Shown here in pieces: positions 17,070-26,006 of a stretch of DNA of 64,000 nt. Under the pieces are notes generated by a model that was not told the DNA's origin, made no database searches, and saw nothing but the letters and a program-made list of their open reading frames with translations. Origin of the DNA: Yoonia maricola (GTDB lineage Bacteria; Pseudomonadota; Alphaproteobacteria; Rhodobacterales; Rhodobacteraceae); contig NZ_PGTY01000002.1 in assembly GCF_002797915.1 (NCBI RefSeq), positions 1-64,000 of the forward strand. The letters are read 5' to 3'. Position 1 is the stretch's first letter. Each line of letters starts with the position of its first letter. Both the position numbers and the translations under genes were made by a program.

Positions 17070-18368
17070 GTGCAGCGCAATCGATTCCTTGGCGATATCC
17101 TATCGACCCTGCTTGATCGCAGTGGCGTGCTGCGCAGTACCAACGATACCCGTGATATATTCGCGCTGTGTCACGCGCTCCTGTCCGCAGAAGGCACAGT
17201 GTCTGGGCATACGCTCGCCGCGACCGTTCTGGATCGCTATCAATCACTGACGCTTGATGAAAAACGCGCGTTTTTTAAGTTTCTGAACGAAGAATTGGAT
17301 ATCAACCCAACTGCGCTGATGGACCTCGCACAGATTTATGCGGACACGCCGACGCCAGAGGCGTTCAAGTCCCTGTCTCAGGCAGCCGAGCCGCGACGCC
17401 AGGAACTCCTGCGGCGCCTCAATCAGCCAATCGGTGCCACAGCCGCCATCGTTGCGATGCGTGTTGATTTGCTAAACATCATGAAGACGGCACCTGAACT
17501 GGCGCGCACAGATTATGATTTCGTGCACCTGCTGCGCAGTTGGTTCAACCGCGGCTTTCTGGTGCTCAAAGCGATCGATTGGGACACACCAGCGCGCATT
17601 CTTGACAAGATCGTCGCCTATGAGGCCGTGCATCAGATTGATGACTGGGATGACCTGCGCAGGCGTTTGTATCCGCAAGACCGACATTGCTTTGCGTTCT
17701 TTCACCCAGCCATGCCGGATGAACCGCTGATTTTTGTTGAAGTCGCGCTGACGAAAACCATCCCGACCAAAATCACGGATGTCTTATCAGAACAAAGGCC
17801 CCCATTAGCAGTTGAAGATGCAAAGGTTGGCGTCTTTTATTCGATTTCCAACTGCCAAAAAGGGCTTGCCGGGATCAGCTTTGGCAATTTGCTGATCAAA
17901 CAGGTAGTGGCTGAACTATCACAAATGTTTCCGCACCTTGACGAATTTGTCACCCTGTCCCCGATACCCGGTCTGAACCGCTGGTTGGCGACACAAACAG
18001 ACGATCCTGATCACGGTCATATCGCCACCGCGATCCTGGATCAAAGCGCTGCACCCAAAGATATCCGCGCTATGGCCGCCCGGTATTTGCTGACGGCCAA
18101 ACGCGATGATGGGATGCCCGTTGATCCGGTCGCGCGGTTTCACCTTGGCAATGGCGCGGCGGTCTTCGACGTTCACGCTGACGCCGACCCATCTGAGAAC
18201 GGTCTCAAGCAATCAAGCGGTGCGATGGTGAACTATCATTACGATCTCTCTCAAACCCAGCGGCACCACGAGGATTTCGCCTTGAAGTCCATCGTAACCG
18301 CTGCAAAATCCGCGCAAAGCCTATCCACGGCTGCACTCTCGCGAAAACCCAAGGAAACGTCATCGTGA
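17070..18368 (+). CDS. matA: Malonyl-CoA decarboxylase
   Basis: Converts malonyl-CoA to acetyl-CoA and CO2. The 432-residue protein has the helical N-terminal domain and a GNAT-like catalytic domain. The active residues known from the family are Ser297 (TLSPIPGLNRW) and His358 (ARFHLGNGA). GTG start with GGAG eight bases upstream. The next gene, malonyl-CoA synthetase, overlaps by four bases, so the pair makes acetyl-CoA from free malonate. The nearby candidate operator suggests induction together with the ring-cleavage operon. Confidence 0.92.
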   Translation: MQRNRFLGDILSTLLDRSGVLRSTNDTRDIFALCHALLSAEGTVSGHTLAATVLDRYQSLTLDEKRAFFKFLNEELDINPTALMDLAQIYADTPTPEAFKSLSQAAEPRRQELLRRLNQPIGATAAIVAMRVDLLNIMKTAPELARTDYDFVHLLRSWFNRGFLVLKAIDWDTPARILDKIVAYEAVHQIDDWDDLRRRLYPQDRHCFAFFHPAMPDEPLIFVEVALTKTIPTKITDVLSEQRPPLAVEDAKVGVFYSISNCQKGLAGISFGNLLIKQVVAELSQMFPHLDEFVTLSPIPGLNRWLATQTDDPDHGHIATAILDQSAAPKDIRAMAARYLLTAKRDDGMPVDPVARFHLGNGAAVFDVHADADPSENGLKQSSGAMVNYHYDLSQTQRHHEDFALKSIVTAAKSAQSLSTAALSRKPKETSS

Positions 18369-19858
18369 CGAATACACTTTATGACGCGCTCTTCGCGCGG
18401 CATGCCCAGAACAGCGCAATCTTTATCACTCAGGACGACGGCACCAACGTGACCTATGCCGCCTTTGTAGCGCGCATTGCACAACTGGCACATGTTTTGA
18501 CAGGCGCAGGTGTCAGGCCGGGGGACCGGGTCGTGGTGCAGGCACCCAAGCTCACCGATACCATTGCCCTTTACGGTGCAACCCTTCAGGTGGGGGCTGT
18601 CTATCTGCCCTTGAACACGGCCTATACACAAAGTGAGTTGGATTATTTCATCACTGACGCCGCACCGGCCCTTGTCGTGTGCGATGCGCGCGTTGAAGCC
18701 GAGATTGCCGGTATTGCTGGCCAAACCCCCGTTTTAACGCTCGCCACGGATGGGACCGGATCATTATCGGTGCAGGCACATGACCGGCCCACGACCTTTC
18801 GAACTGTGGTACGCGGCCCTGATGATCTGGCCGCCTTGCTTTATACATCGGGCACGACCGGGCGATCAAAGGGGGCAATGCTGAGCCACAAGAACCTGCT
18901 TTCAAATGCGCAAACGCTGACGGATCTGTGGCAAATCACCGATGCTGACCGTCTGATCCATGCCCTGCCAATTTTTCATACCCATGGATTGTTCGTCGCG
19001 CTGAACACCGCGTTTTTGGCCGGTGCGCAGGTGCGGTTGATGGCCGCGTTTGATGTCGACAGTATCCTGCAAGAGCTGCCATCATCCACGCTGCTGATGG
19101 GCGTGCCCACATTTTACACCCGTCTGCTGAATGATACGCGCTTCACCGGTGATCTGGTCAAGAATATGCGGTTGTTTGTGTCAGGCTCTGCCCCGCTTTT
19201 GGCTGAGACGCATACAGCATTTGAGGCGCGGACCGGCCACCGTATCCTTGAACGCTATGGGATGACCGAAACCAATATGATCACGTCCAACCCGTATGAT
19301 GGCGAACGTGTGGCTGGCACTGTTGGATATCCACTCCCCGGCACGCAAGTACGGATCACCGATAACGGTGCTCCTGTTGCCGCAGGAGAAGTGGGCATGA
19401 TCGAAGTGCGCGGCGACAATGTGTTCCAAGGCTATTGGAACATGCCCGAAAAGACGGCGGAAGAACTGCGCGCGGACGGTTTCTTCATTACAGGCGATCT
19501 GGGTATACAAACCGAAGATGGACGCATTTCCATCGTTGGACGTCAGAAGGACCTTATTATTTCGGGTGGCTACAATATCTATCCAAAAGAAATCGAAGAT
19601 GTGATCAACGATATCGACGGCGTGCTGGAAAGTGCTGTCTTTGGTATCCCCCATCCTGACTTCGGGGAATCTGTCCTGGCTTCAGTGGTGCTAGATAATG
19701 ATGACGTCACCGCAGATAGCATTGCGTCGCAGGTTGCACCGCTGCTTGCGCGGTTCAAACACCCGCGTCGCTATATTTTAACAGATGCGCTGCCGCGCAA
19801 TGCGATGGGTAAGGTGCAGAAAAACGTCCTGCGCGCCGCGCATAGCGCAAAGGCTTGA
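18365..19858 (+). CDS. matB: Malonyl-CoA synthetase (malonate-CoA ligase)
   Basis: Adenylate-forming enzyme that makes malonyl-CoA from malonate, ATP and CoA. 497 residues, with the AMP-binding core motif LLYTSGTTGRSKGAM (near residue 160), the YGMTETNM motif, GDLG hinge region and the catalytic lysine in NAMGKVQK near the C-terminus. The compact size and RYGMTE context fit MatB. GTG start inside the decarboxylase stop region. It converges with the cupin gene, one base apart, with no room for a terminator. Confidence 0.9.
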   Translation: MTNTLYDALFARHAQNSAIFITQDDGTNVTYAAFVARIAQLAHVLTGAGVRPGDRVVVQAPKLTDTIALYGATLQVGAVYLPLNTAYTQSELDYFITDAAPALVVCDARVEAEIAGIAGQTPVLTLATDGTGSLSVQAHDRPTTFRTVVRGPDDLAALLYTSGTTGRSKGAMLSHKNLLSNAQTLTDLWQITDADRLIHALPIFHTHGLFVALNTAFLAGAQVRLMAAFDVDSILQELPSSTLLMGVPTFYTRLLNDTRFTGDLVKNMRLFVSGSAPLLAETHTAFEARTGHRILERYGMTETNMITSNPYDGERVAGTVGYPLPGTQVRITDNGAPVAAGEVGMIEVRGDNVFQGYWNMPEKTAEELRADGFFITGDLGIQTEDGRISIVGRQKDLIISGGYNIYPKEIEDVINDIDGVLESAVFGIPHPDFGESVLASVVLDNDDVTADSIASQVAPLLARFKHPRRYILTDALPRNAMGKVQKNVLRAAHSAKA

Positions 19859-19859
19859 C

Positions 19860-20441
19860 CTAGCGGTCGGGAATACCCTTGCCACCACCTGACTGTGTGA
19901 CGCCATCGATCAAGACGAACATCATCGTGCAAGGCTCTGTGCCGCGGTTTGCCCAAGCGTGGTTGGTGCCGCGTTGCACAACGACATCCCCAGCTTTTAA
20001 CAGCACATCGTCTTCTTCGTTATCCATCAGCATCCATATTTCGCCATTCATAACGATGCCATAGTCAACGCTGTCCGTGCGGTGCATCCACGGGTGCCGC
20101 CCGCCTTGCACAACATTTGCGCCCGCGCCCATTTCGGCAAAGGCGGCGGCCCCGTCTTCGCTGGACAACCGGGCCATCACCTCTGGGTCTTCGGGCATGA
20201 ATTCCACACAGCGAAAGACAGACCCATTGGTCGGAGGATGCAGGATAAAATCCCCGGTGCAGGTCTCAGTCGGGCCATCATATTCGGCGGGTGTTTGGTC
20301 GGTGAGCCAAAAGTTGGTCAGACGCACACCGGGACGGTTGGGCCGTTCAAGGATTTGACTGGCGATTTGGTCACTTTCGATGATGGCTACGCCTTTGTCG
20401 TCATGTCCGGTAACAACGCGGCGGTATTGCTTGTGGGTCAT
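19860..20441 (-). CDS. Cupin-domain protein
   Basis: 193 residues with one RmlC-type cupin barrel. Conserved parts are GGRHPWMHRTDSVDYGIVMNGE (first motif with His residues) and LKAGDVVVQRGTNHAWANRG (second motif). The metal set looks like His, His/Asp, Glu and His, so it could be a metal enzyme or a sensor. Relatives are common beside aromatic and polyketide-like catabolic genes, but no reaction is established to my knowledge. Four-base overlap with the TRAP permease upstream places it in the TAXI operon. Confidence 0.75.
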   Translation of the reverse strand: MTHKQYRRVVTGHDDKGVAIIESDQIASQILERPNRPGVRLTNFWLTDQTPAEYDGPTETCTGDFILHPPTNGSVFRCVEFMPEDPEVMARLSSEDGAAAFAEMGAGANVVQGGRHPWMHRTDSVDYGIVMNGEIWMLMDNEEDDVLLKAGDVVVQRGTNHAWANRGTEPCTMMFVLIDGVTQSGGGKGIPDR

Positions 20442-22330
20442 GGTGTTGCCTCATCTTGGGTTGTTGGTTGGGTGCGGCTGACAAAGATGACGCCTGCAAA
20501 AAGGATCAGACCGATCACAGCACTGATCAAGCCTTGGAATAACAGGCAGAGGCCTGCGATCGCCATGATCATCCGTAAAAGTGGTGACAGGGATGCGTTC
20601 AAACATCCAATGATTGCCACAGCAATCGCAAAGGTGCCGATGGCTGCTGTGAGGACTGCGGCCGCATTCTCAAGCAGTGTGCCGGCCATTAACAGGCCAG
20701 GACCATAAACAAACGCAAAGGGTAAAACGAATGAGGTCGCGGCATAGGCCGCAGCCGTCCAGCCGACCTTGTTCACATTCGCCCCCGCGATACCACCCGC
20801 GACGTAAGACGCCAGCGCCACTGGTGGGGTGATGGTCGAAATGCAACCGTAATAGAACACAAAGAAATGCGCCGTCAGAACCGGGACACCCAATTTCACC
20901 AGCGCAGGTGCCACGACCGTCGCCAAGATCAGATAGGCCGCCGTCGTGGGTAGCCCCATACCCAGAATAATCGATGTCACCATCGTAAAGAACAGTGCCA
21001 GAAACAAATACCCGCCCGACGCCACATCAATCAGCGTGGCAATCTTGGACCCCAGACCGGTGACCCCAAGGACGCCCGCGATAATACCTGCCGCAGCACA
21101 AGCCGCCGAGATCGTGACAACAGAACGCGCACCCTCGGACACGCTGGTCGCAAGTTTGGCGAAAAAGGCCGCGTCCACTTTGCGGTTCCAGACGATATCC
21201 CCGGCAATCAGCACTCCCATCGCCCAAAGCGACGCCATGAAAGGTGAGTATCCCAACAGCATCATGGCGATCAGGGTGCCAAACGCCGCGATGAACGGGC
21301 CGCCGTCCAACAGTACTTTCCAGAGTGGCGCGTCACTGCCCGACAGATCAGCCGTATTTGGCATGATGCCCGACTTGACCGCTTGCAAATGCACAACCAT
21401 GAAAGCCGAGCTGAAGAACAACAGCGCCGGAACAATCGCCGCCAGCATTATGGCTGTGTAGGGAACTCCCACAATCTCGGCCATGATAAAGGCTGCAGCC
21501 CCCATGACAGGCGGCATAATCTGCCCACCCGTAGAGGCCACAGCCTCAATCGCGGCGGCCTGATGTGGCTGATACCCTTCGCGTTTCATGATCGGGATCG
21601 TCACGGTGCCCGTGACCGCCACATTGCCCGCGGCAGAGCCGCTGACCATACCAATCAATGTGGAAAACAGGACCGCCGACTTTGCAGACGCCGCCCGCAA
21701 GCCGCGCGTGCAGCGGTTGGATAGTTCAAAAAAGAAATCGCCCGCACCAAAGTTGGACAGAAGCGCGCCAAAAATCGTGAAAACGATAATATAGGTTGCC
21801 GCCACGCCAACAGGGATCCCATAGATGCCTTGGGTATCAGTTGTCAGCACCAAGACGATCCGCTGCAACGTGGCCCCGCGCCCTTCCAAGACACCGGGCA
21901 GGTAGGGGGCGATGAAAGGGTAAAGGAAGAAGACAAAGGTGATGCCGGCGAGGATCCAACCGATGCCGCGCCGTGCCGCTTCAAACACCACGGCTAGCAA
22001 GACAATACCGGCAAGGTAATCCATATCGGTGGTGATGCCGCCGCTAAAGGCAATCGCCTTCCAGCGTGTCAAAAGATGTGCACTTGCCGCGACAGTTGCC
22101 ACAACCAGCAGGCCTGACAGCACCGCATTCAACCGCGTGCCCGCCAGTTTTTCACTGGTCGGTTTGATGACAAACAGCAAGGATAAGGCAAGCATCAAAT
22201 GCGTCACACGCATCGGCATGGTCGAAATTGCGATAACGCCTGATACGACCATCAGATGATAAGCGCCAAGGGCGAGACCCGCCAAAAAGACCGCATTTTT
22301 TAGGGTAAGTTTACCCATCAGTCCCGACAT
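20438..22330 (-). CDS. TRAP transporter fused permease (4TM/12TM, TAXI type)
   Basis: About 630 residues with some 16-18 hydrophobic segments: a DctQ-like first part joined to a DctM-like second part, the form that works with TAXI binding proteins. Motifs include GMVSGSAAGNVAVTGTVTIPIMKREGY, GGQIMPPVMGAAAFIMAE and ILGMGLPTTAAYLI. I start at 22330 (MSGLMGKLTL); 22318 is also possible. The frame open to 22366 runs into a terminator and is unlikely to be the start. It follows the binding-protein gene and is separated from it by that terminator. Confidence 0.9.
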   Translation of the reverse strand: MSGLMGKLTLKNAVFLAGLALGAYHLMVVSGVIAISTMPMRVTHLMLALSLLFVIKPTSEKLAGTRLNAVLSGLLVVATVAASAHLLTRWKAIAFSGGITTDMDYLAGIVLLAVVFEAARRGIGWILAGITFVFFLYPFIAPYLPGVLEGRGATLQRIVLVLTTDTQGIYGIPVGVAATYIIVFTIFGALLSNFGAGDFFFELSNRCTRGLRAASAKSAVLFSTLIGMVSGSAAGNVAVTGTVTIPIMKREGYQPHQAAAIEAVASTGGQIMPPVMGAAAFIMAEIVGVPYTAIMLAAIVPALLFFSSAFMVVHLQAVKSGIMPNTADLSGSDAPLWKVLLDGGPFIAAFGTLIAMMLLGYSPFMASLWAMGVLIAGDIVWNRKVDAAFFAKLATSVSEGARSVVTISAACAAAGIIAGVLGVTGLGSKIATLIDVASGGYLFLALFFTMVTSIILGMGLPTTAAYLILATVVAPALVKLGVPVLTAHFFVFYYGCISTITPPVALASYVAGGIAGANVNKVGWTAAAYAATSFVLPFAFVYGPGLLMAGTLLENAAAVLTAAIGTFAIAVAIIGCLNASLSPLLRMIMAIAGLCLLFQGLISAVIGLILFAGVIFVSRTQPTTQDEATP

Positions 22331-22350
22331 CCCGGCCCACCCTTCAGACG

Positions 22351-22374
22351 AAAAAGGGGCCCGCAATGGGCCCC
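22351..22374 (-). terminator. Strong hairpin-T5 terminator between TAXI gene and permease
   Basis: On the minus strand GGGGCCC, a five-base loop and GGGCCCC are followed directly by TTTTT. It lies 10 bases after the TAXI stop codon and before the permease start. Such an internal terminator would make more binding protein than permease from one promoter. Confidence 0.75.
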
Positions 22375-22383
22375 AAATCTTGT

Positions 22384-23316
22384 TTAGTTCGCGTCGAAAT
22401 AAGCCTGCGCACCGGCGTGCAGCGGAATAGCCAATTGCGTAGACATCGCAGGATCAATCTGGCGCGCATTTGCGTTTTCGGCCTGAAGCTCTGGCAGATT
22501 GTCAAAGATCGCACGGGTCACAGCCTCGACCGTGGCGGCATCCAGTGAATTTGGGGCAACAAGCATGTTGTTCACACCAATCACAGTCCCACCCTCGGCT
22601 GTGCCATAGACATCTGCTGCAATTTCAACCGGGACATAGGCCCCATTCGCGTCCAACGCCGCATCAAGCATGCCTTCGGAGAATGAGATGAACCGCAAAT
22701 CAGCACCGGCAGTCGCCTGCATCACCGCACCTGCCGGGTAACCGGACAAGGCCAGCGCAGCATCGACGGTGCCGTCAGTCAACTGACTGAAACCATCTGA
22801 ATAGGACACAAAGCTTGGTGTGATGTCTTCAATGTCCATATCATGCAGCGGCATCAGAAAGTTGATAAAACCCAAGGTCCCGCCACCCGCCGGACCGACG
22901 GCCACGCGTTTGCCTGCAAGGTCTTCGAATGTCTGAATGTCGCTGTCTGCCAGCACCATCATGTGCAACACGGACGGGTGCAGTGCCGCGACAGCGCCAA
23001 TATCAATCGGACCAGCAGCCGTGTAAGGCCCCTTACCGGCCACGGCCAGAACGGCAAGGTTGTTGTTTGTAATCGCAATCTCAACCTCGCCAGTGGCGAT
23101 CAGGTTGGGGTTCTGAACGGATCCACCTGTCACAATCGGCACCATTGAGATGTCGTTGCCCGCATGCGCATTCACAACGTTAGAAATGCTCTGTCCCATT
23201 GGGTAAAAGGCGCCGCCAAGCGATGCGGTTCCGATCCGAAGTTCCTCTGCTCCGGCGGTTGCCGCACAAGAGACAAGCGCCATAACGCCGAGCGCGCGTT
23301 TGATTGGGTTTAACAT
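22384..23316 (-). CDS. TAXI-family TRAP solute-binding protein
   Basis: Periplasmic receptor for the fused TRAP permease. The ATG at 23316 (310 residues) has GGGAGGA five to eight bases upstream and starts a signal peptide (LNPIKRALGVMALVSCAATAGA). The family mark ELRIGTASLGGAFYPMGQSIS follows at once, then GGSVQNPNLIATGEVEIAITNN and KRVAVGPAGGGTLG. The raw frame to 23400 would cover the operator and is rejected. Ligands of TAXI proteins include glutamate and other acids; here unknown. Operator site 3 lies about 60 bases upstream. Confidence 0.9.
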   Translation of the reverse strand: MLNPIKRALGVMALVSCAATAGAEELRIGTASLGGAFYPMGQSISNVVNAHAGNDISMVPIVTGGSVQNPNLIATGEVEIAITNNNLAVLAVAGKGPYTAAGPIDIGAVAALHPSVLHMMVLADSDIQTFEDLAGKRVAVGPAGGGTLGFINFLMPLHDMDIEDITPSFVSYSDGFSQLTDGTVDAALALSGYPAGAVMQATAGADLRFISFSEGMLDAALDANGAYVPVEIAADVYGTAEGGTVIGVNNMLVAPNSLDAATVEAVTRAIFDNLPELQAENANARQIDPAMSTQLAIPLHAGAQAYFDAN

Positions 23317-23373
23317 CGATTCCTCCCTCATTTCAGTGGCAAGGATAACGAAGTCAGCCAATAAAGCTATATA

Positions 23374-23385
23374 AAAATCGATATT
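23374..23385. promoter_or_regulatory. Operator site 3 (AAAATCGATATT) upstream of the TAXI operon
   Basis: It matches site 2 at 11 of 12 positions with the same ATCGAT centre. It lies 58 bases upstream of the TAXI start, beside TATATAGC on the minus strand, which may be part of the promoter. It links the second TRAP system and the cupin to the same regulator. Confidence 0.55.
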
Positions 23386-23604
23386 AAATAGAAAAGGCAA
23401 ATAATATCACTAAAACCACGACGCTGAGCAGAGCGGTGGAACAGGATCGCCCAAAAGAGCTTCCAGCCTCGTTTAACTTGATAACAGTGTCAGACGGTGG
23501 GACGATGCCGTTGTTGCTGCAATGATTGGCCTTGATAGAACATTGTTGCGCCCAGCGCGGTGCCTGACGCTCAGGATAGACGCAGTTTACAAACGGAGAG
23601 TTAA

Positions 23605-24588
23605 ATGAACCGTAGTTTCATAACCGCAATTGTGATCACCGGATGCGCAAGTATCGCACATGCTCAGACCGACGACAGATTGTCTGAAATCAGCGGGTTC
23701 TTCGCATCGGCGGATGTGATTTCCGGGCCAGAGATTGTTGACTGCACCCTGTCCGGCGGGACCGAAACATCTTGTTTTTCGATCACGCTTGGCGGGGACC
23801 CATTGGATTATACGCCGGGGCCATGGTGCCCGACCAACATTTCGGATGGCGCAGATGCCGGCGGCATCTGGCTGGAAAACGGTGAAGTTTACGACGTAGA
23901 TGGTGACTTCATCGCCAACCTTGCCGAATTCTATGGCGACAGCAATTGGCAGCTTTTTGATGAAGAAACCGGGGAGGTGCGCTTCACCGGCTCGCTGGAA
24001 GCTTGCGAAGCTGCAGCACGGCCTGACGTGGCCGAAGAATACCAAAATTACTGTGTTCAATGCTTGCCAGAATATATCTCCGAGGACTCAACATTGACAT
24101 ATGTGATCCCTCTGGAACCCGTCGCCTCTGATCGCCCAACAGAGACGCGGATGTCAGGTTCTGGCGTTGCATATAATGGGGTCCGGTTTGACGCCCCGGC
24201 ACCGGTTGATGCAATCCTCAGCGCCTATACGATTGCGGCGTTTGATGATTGTGGTGGGCATGTGAACCCGTTTGTGGGCTATCATTATCACGCCGTAACT
24301 GATTGTCTGGAAAACAGCCCGGCACCGGTTGAGAACGACAGCCTGGGCGCGCCCATTGGTATCGCTATGGACGGCCACCTGATCTATCCGCATTTGCTGG
24401 CTGATGGGTCACATCCTACGGACCTCGACGCCTGCAATGGTCATTTGAATGCGGATGGCAGCTATTATTATCATGCAGGGGCGGCAGGCTCTAACGCCAT
24501 CCTTGGCTGCCTTGCAGCAGAGGCCGGGTGCATGCTGGAAGACGAGGACGGTGTTTGCGATGCATCGGCGCGTATACCACGCCCATAA
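23605..24588 (+). CDS. Secreted YHYH-domain protein
   Basis: 327 residues with a signal peptide (NRSFITAIVITGCASIAHAQ). Parts shared with the protein at 1824-2996: VDCTLSGGTETSCFSITLGG near the start (against VDCVLEDGTATSCYEFTVGY), DDCGGHVNPFVGYHYHA, and DACNGHLNADGSYYYHAG in the place of the YHYH signature (YYYH here). Even Cys content suggests disulfides. There is no LGVT repeat tail. GGAGAG lies seven bases before the ATG. It is a single gene, divergent from the TAXI operon. Function of the family is not established. Confidence 0.78.
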   Translation: MNRSFITAIVITGCASIAHAQTDDRLSEISGFFASADVISGPEIVDCTLSGGTETSCFSITLGGDPLDYTPGPWCPTNISDGADAGGIWLENGEVYDVDGDFIANLAEFYGDSNWQLFDEETGEVRFTGSLEACEAAARPDVAEEYQNYCVQCLPEYISEDSTLTYVIPLEPVASDRPTETRMSGSGVAYNGVRFDAPAPVDAILSAYTIAAFDDCGGHVNPFVGYHYHAVTDCLENSPAPVENDSLGAPIGIAMDGHLIYPHLLADGSHPTDLDACNGHLNADGSYYYHAGAAGSNAILGCLAAEAGCMLEDEDGVCDASARIPRP

Positions 24589-25016
24589 GTCCCGCGATCG
24601 CCACAACCCTCGTTCTGTCAATCAGGGATGATCCGCCGATAGCCCGTCTTGACTACTTATTTCCTTTGCAGGAATGTACGAACCTCTTCGCGCCGGCCTC
24701 GTGTCTGTCATATCGACCCACGCCACCCTTTTAGGGTGGGGGATGTCAACATGCTCTGGCGAGGACGTCGGAAGGTTTGGCACCGGTGTCGCGATAGAGC
24801 GGATCGGAGAAACAACGCAGTCATCTTTGCAGCTGAAATTCGAACGCCAGTTCTATAAACACGAAATGCGCCAATGGCCGAGGACAGCAGTCACTGCCAT
24901 CGTGTCTCTTTTGCCTCACGCACTGAATTGCAAGACCTTTGCCCTTTTCTTTGGACATGTTAGCGGTTTGAATACTGCATACCGAACAGAGCAAAGAAGG
25001 CAAGCGCGGATCTATT
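24589..25016 (+). other. Intergenic region, no gene recognised
   Basis: About 430 bases upstream of the glycolipid module. No frame looks coding on either strand. A short hairpin (CCACCC, four-base loop, GGGTGG, near 24723-24740) without a T run could end the YHYH transcript. The promoter of the downstream operon must lie in the AT-richer last 150 bases. Confidence 0.45.
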
Positions 25017-26006
25017 ATGAAGCTGATTGTACAGATCCCCTGCCTTAACGAGGAGGCAAACCTCGCGCAGGTGATTGCCGATATTCCTGATACCATCCCA
25101 GGGATCACGACAATCGAGACGCAAATCATTGATGATGGTTCAACCGACCAGACTGTAGCTATCGCCGAGCAATTGGGCGTGACCTATATTTTGCGGAACA
25201 GATCCACCCGTGGGCTCGCCTATAGTTTTCAGATCGGCATTGAAAACGCGCTTCTGCAAGGGGCTGATATTATCGTGAATACGGATGGGGATCACCAGTA
25301 TGACAGCGCCAATATCGCCGACCTTGTAAAACCAATTGTCGCGAATAAAGCCGATATCGTTTTGGGCGACAGGCAGCCGTCGAAAAACCTTACGTTTTCG
25401 CCTATCAAACGCGGGCTGCAACGCCTTGGCAGCTATGTCGTCAGCAATCTGGCAAAGGTGGATATTTCTGACGCGGTTTCCGGCTTTCGTGCCTACTCGC
25501 GCGAGGCAGCCCTCGGTATCAATGTCATGACCCGCTTTAGTTATACCACTGAAACGCTGATCCATGCCGGACAGCAAGGGTTCACCATTACATCTGTTGT
25601 CGTCAACACCAATCCGACAGAACGCCCATCCCGTCTGTTTTCGTCAATGCGTTCTTTCATATCCAAGCAGGCGGCCACAATTCTGCGCAGCTATGTCATG
25701 TACCGTCCGCTCAACGCATTTCTGTCTTTGGGGGCAGTGATGATCGGCATCGGGTTGATCCCTATTTTGCGGTTTCTCTATCTCTTTTTGGCTGGTGAAG
25801 GTGAGGGAAATATTCAATCGCTCGTCTTGGGCGGTGTTTTTCTGCTGGCGGGATATATCACCGTCATTCTAGCCTTGCTCAGCGATACGATCGCTACAAA
25901 CCGGCAACTTCTGGAGCGCGTTCTGCGGAGGGTTCGTGCCATTGAAATGGCGCAAGACACATCCGAACAACCCGTCACAAAGAAACGGAAGGCCAAACAG
26001 GCATGA
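25017..26006 (+). CDS. Family 2 glycosyltransferase, polyprenyl-phosphate type
   Basis: 329 residues. An N-terminal GT-A domain (IPCLNEEANLAQVIADIP, the DDGSTDQT nucleotide-sugar motif, NTDGDHQYD metal motif) is followed by two or three membrane helices (FLSLGAVMIGIGLIPILRFL and LGGVFLLAGYITVILALL). This is the layout of DPM1/ArnC-like enzymes that put a sugar on undecaprenyl phosphate. The next gene overlaps by four bases and encodes a membrane GT-C-like protein. The pair plus the flippase-like gene looks like a lipid-linked sugar donor pathway. The sugar is unknown. Confidence 0.85.
   Translation: MKLIVQIPCLNEEANLAQVIADIPDTIPGITTIETQIIDDGSTDQTVAIAEQLGVTYILRNRSTRGLAYSFQIGIENALLQGADIIVNTDGDHQYDSANIADLVKPIVANKADIVLGDRQPSKNLTFSPIKRGLQRLGSYVVSNLAKVDISDAVSGFRAYSREAALGINVMTRFSYTTETLIHAGQQGFTITSVVVNTNPTERPSRLFSSMRSFISKQAATILRSYVMYRPLNAFLSLGAVMIGIGLIPILRFLYLFLAGEGEGNIQSLVLGGVFLLAGYITVILALLSDTIATNRQLLERVLRRVRAIEMAQDTSEQPVTKKRKAKQA

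Noticed and set aside
24674-25048. 124-codon plus-strand frame before the GT2 gene
   Set aside because: No ribosome site, composition unlike neighbours, no domain, and it overlaps the GT2 start.
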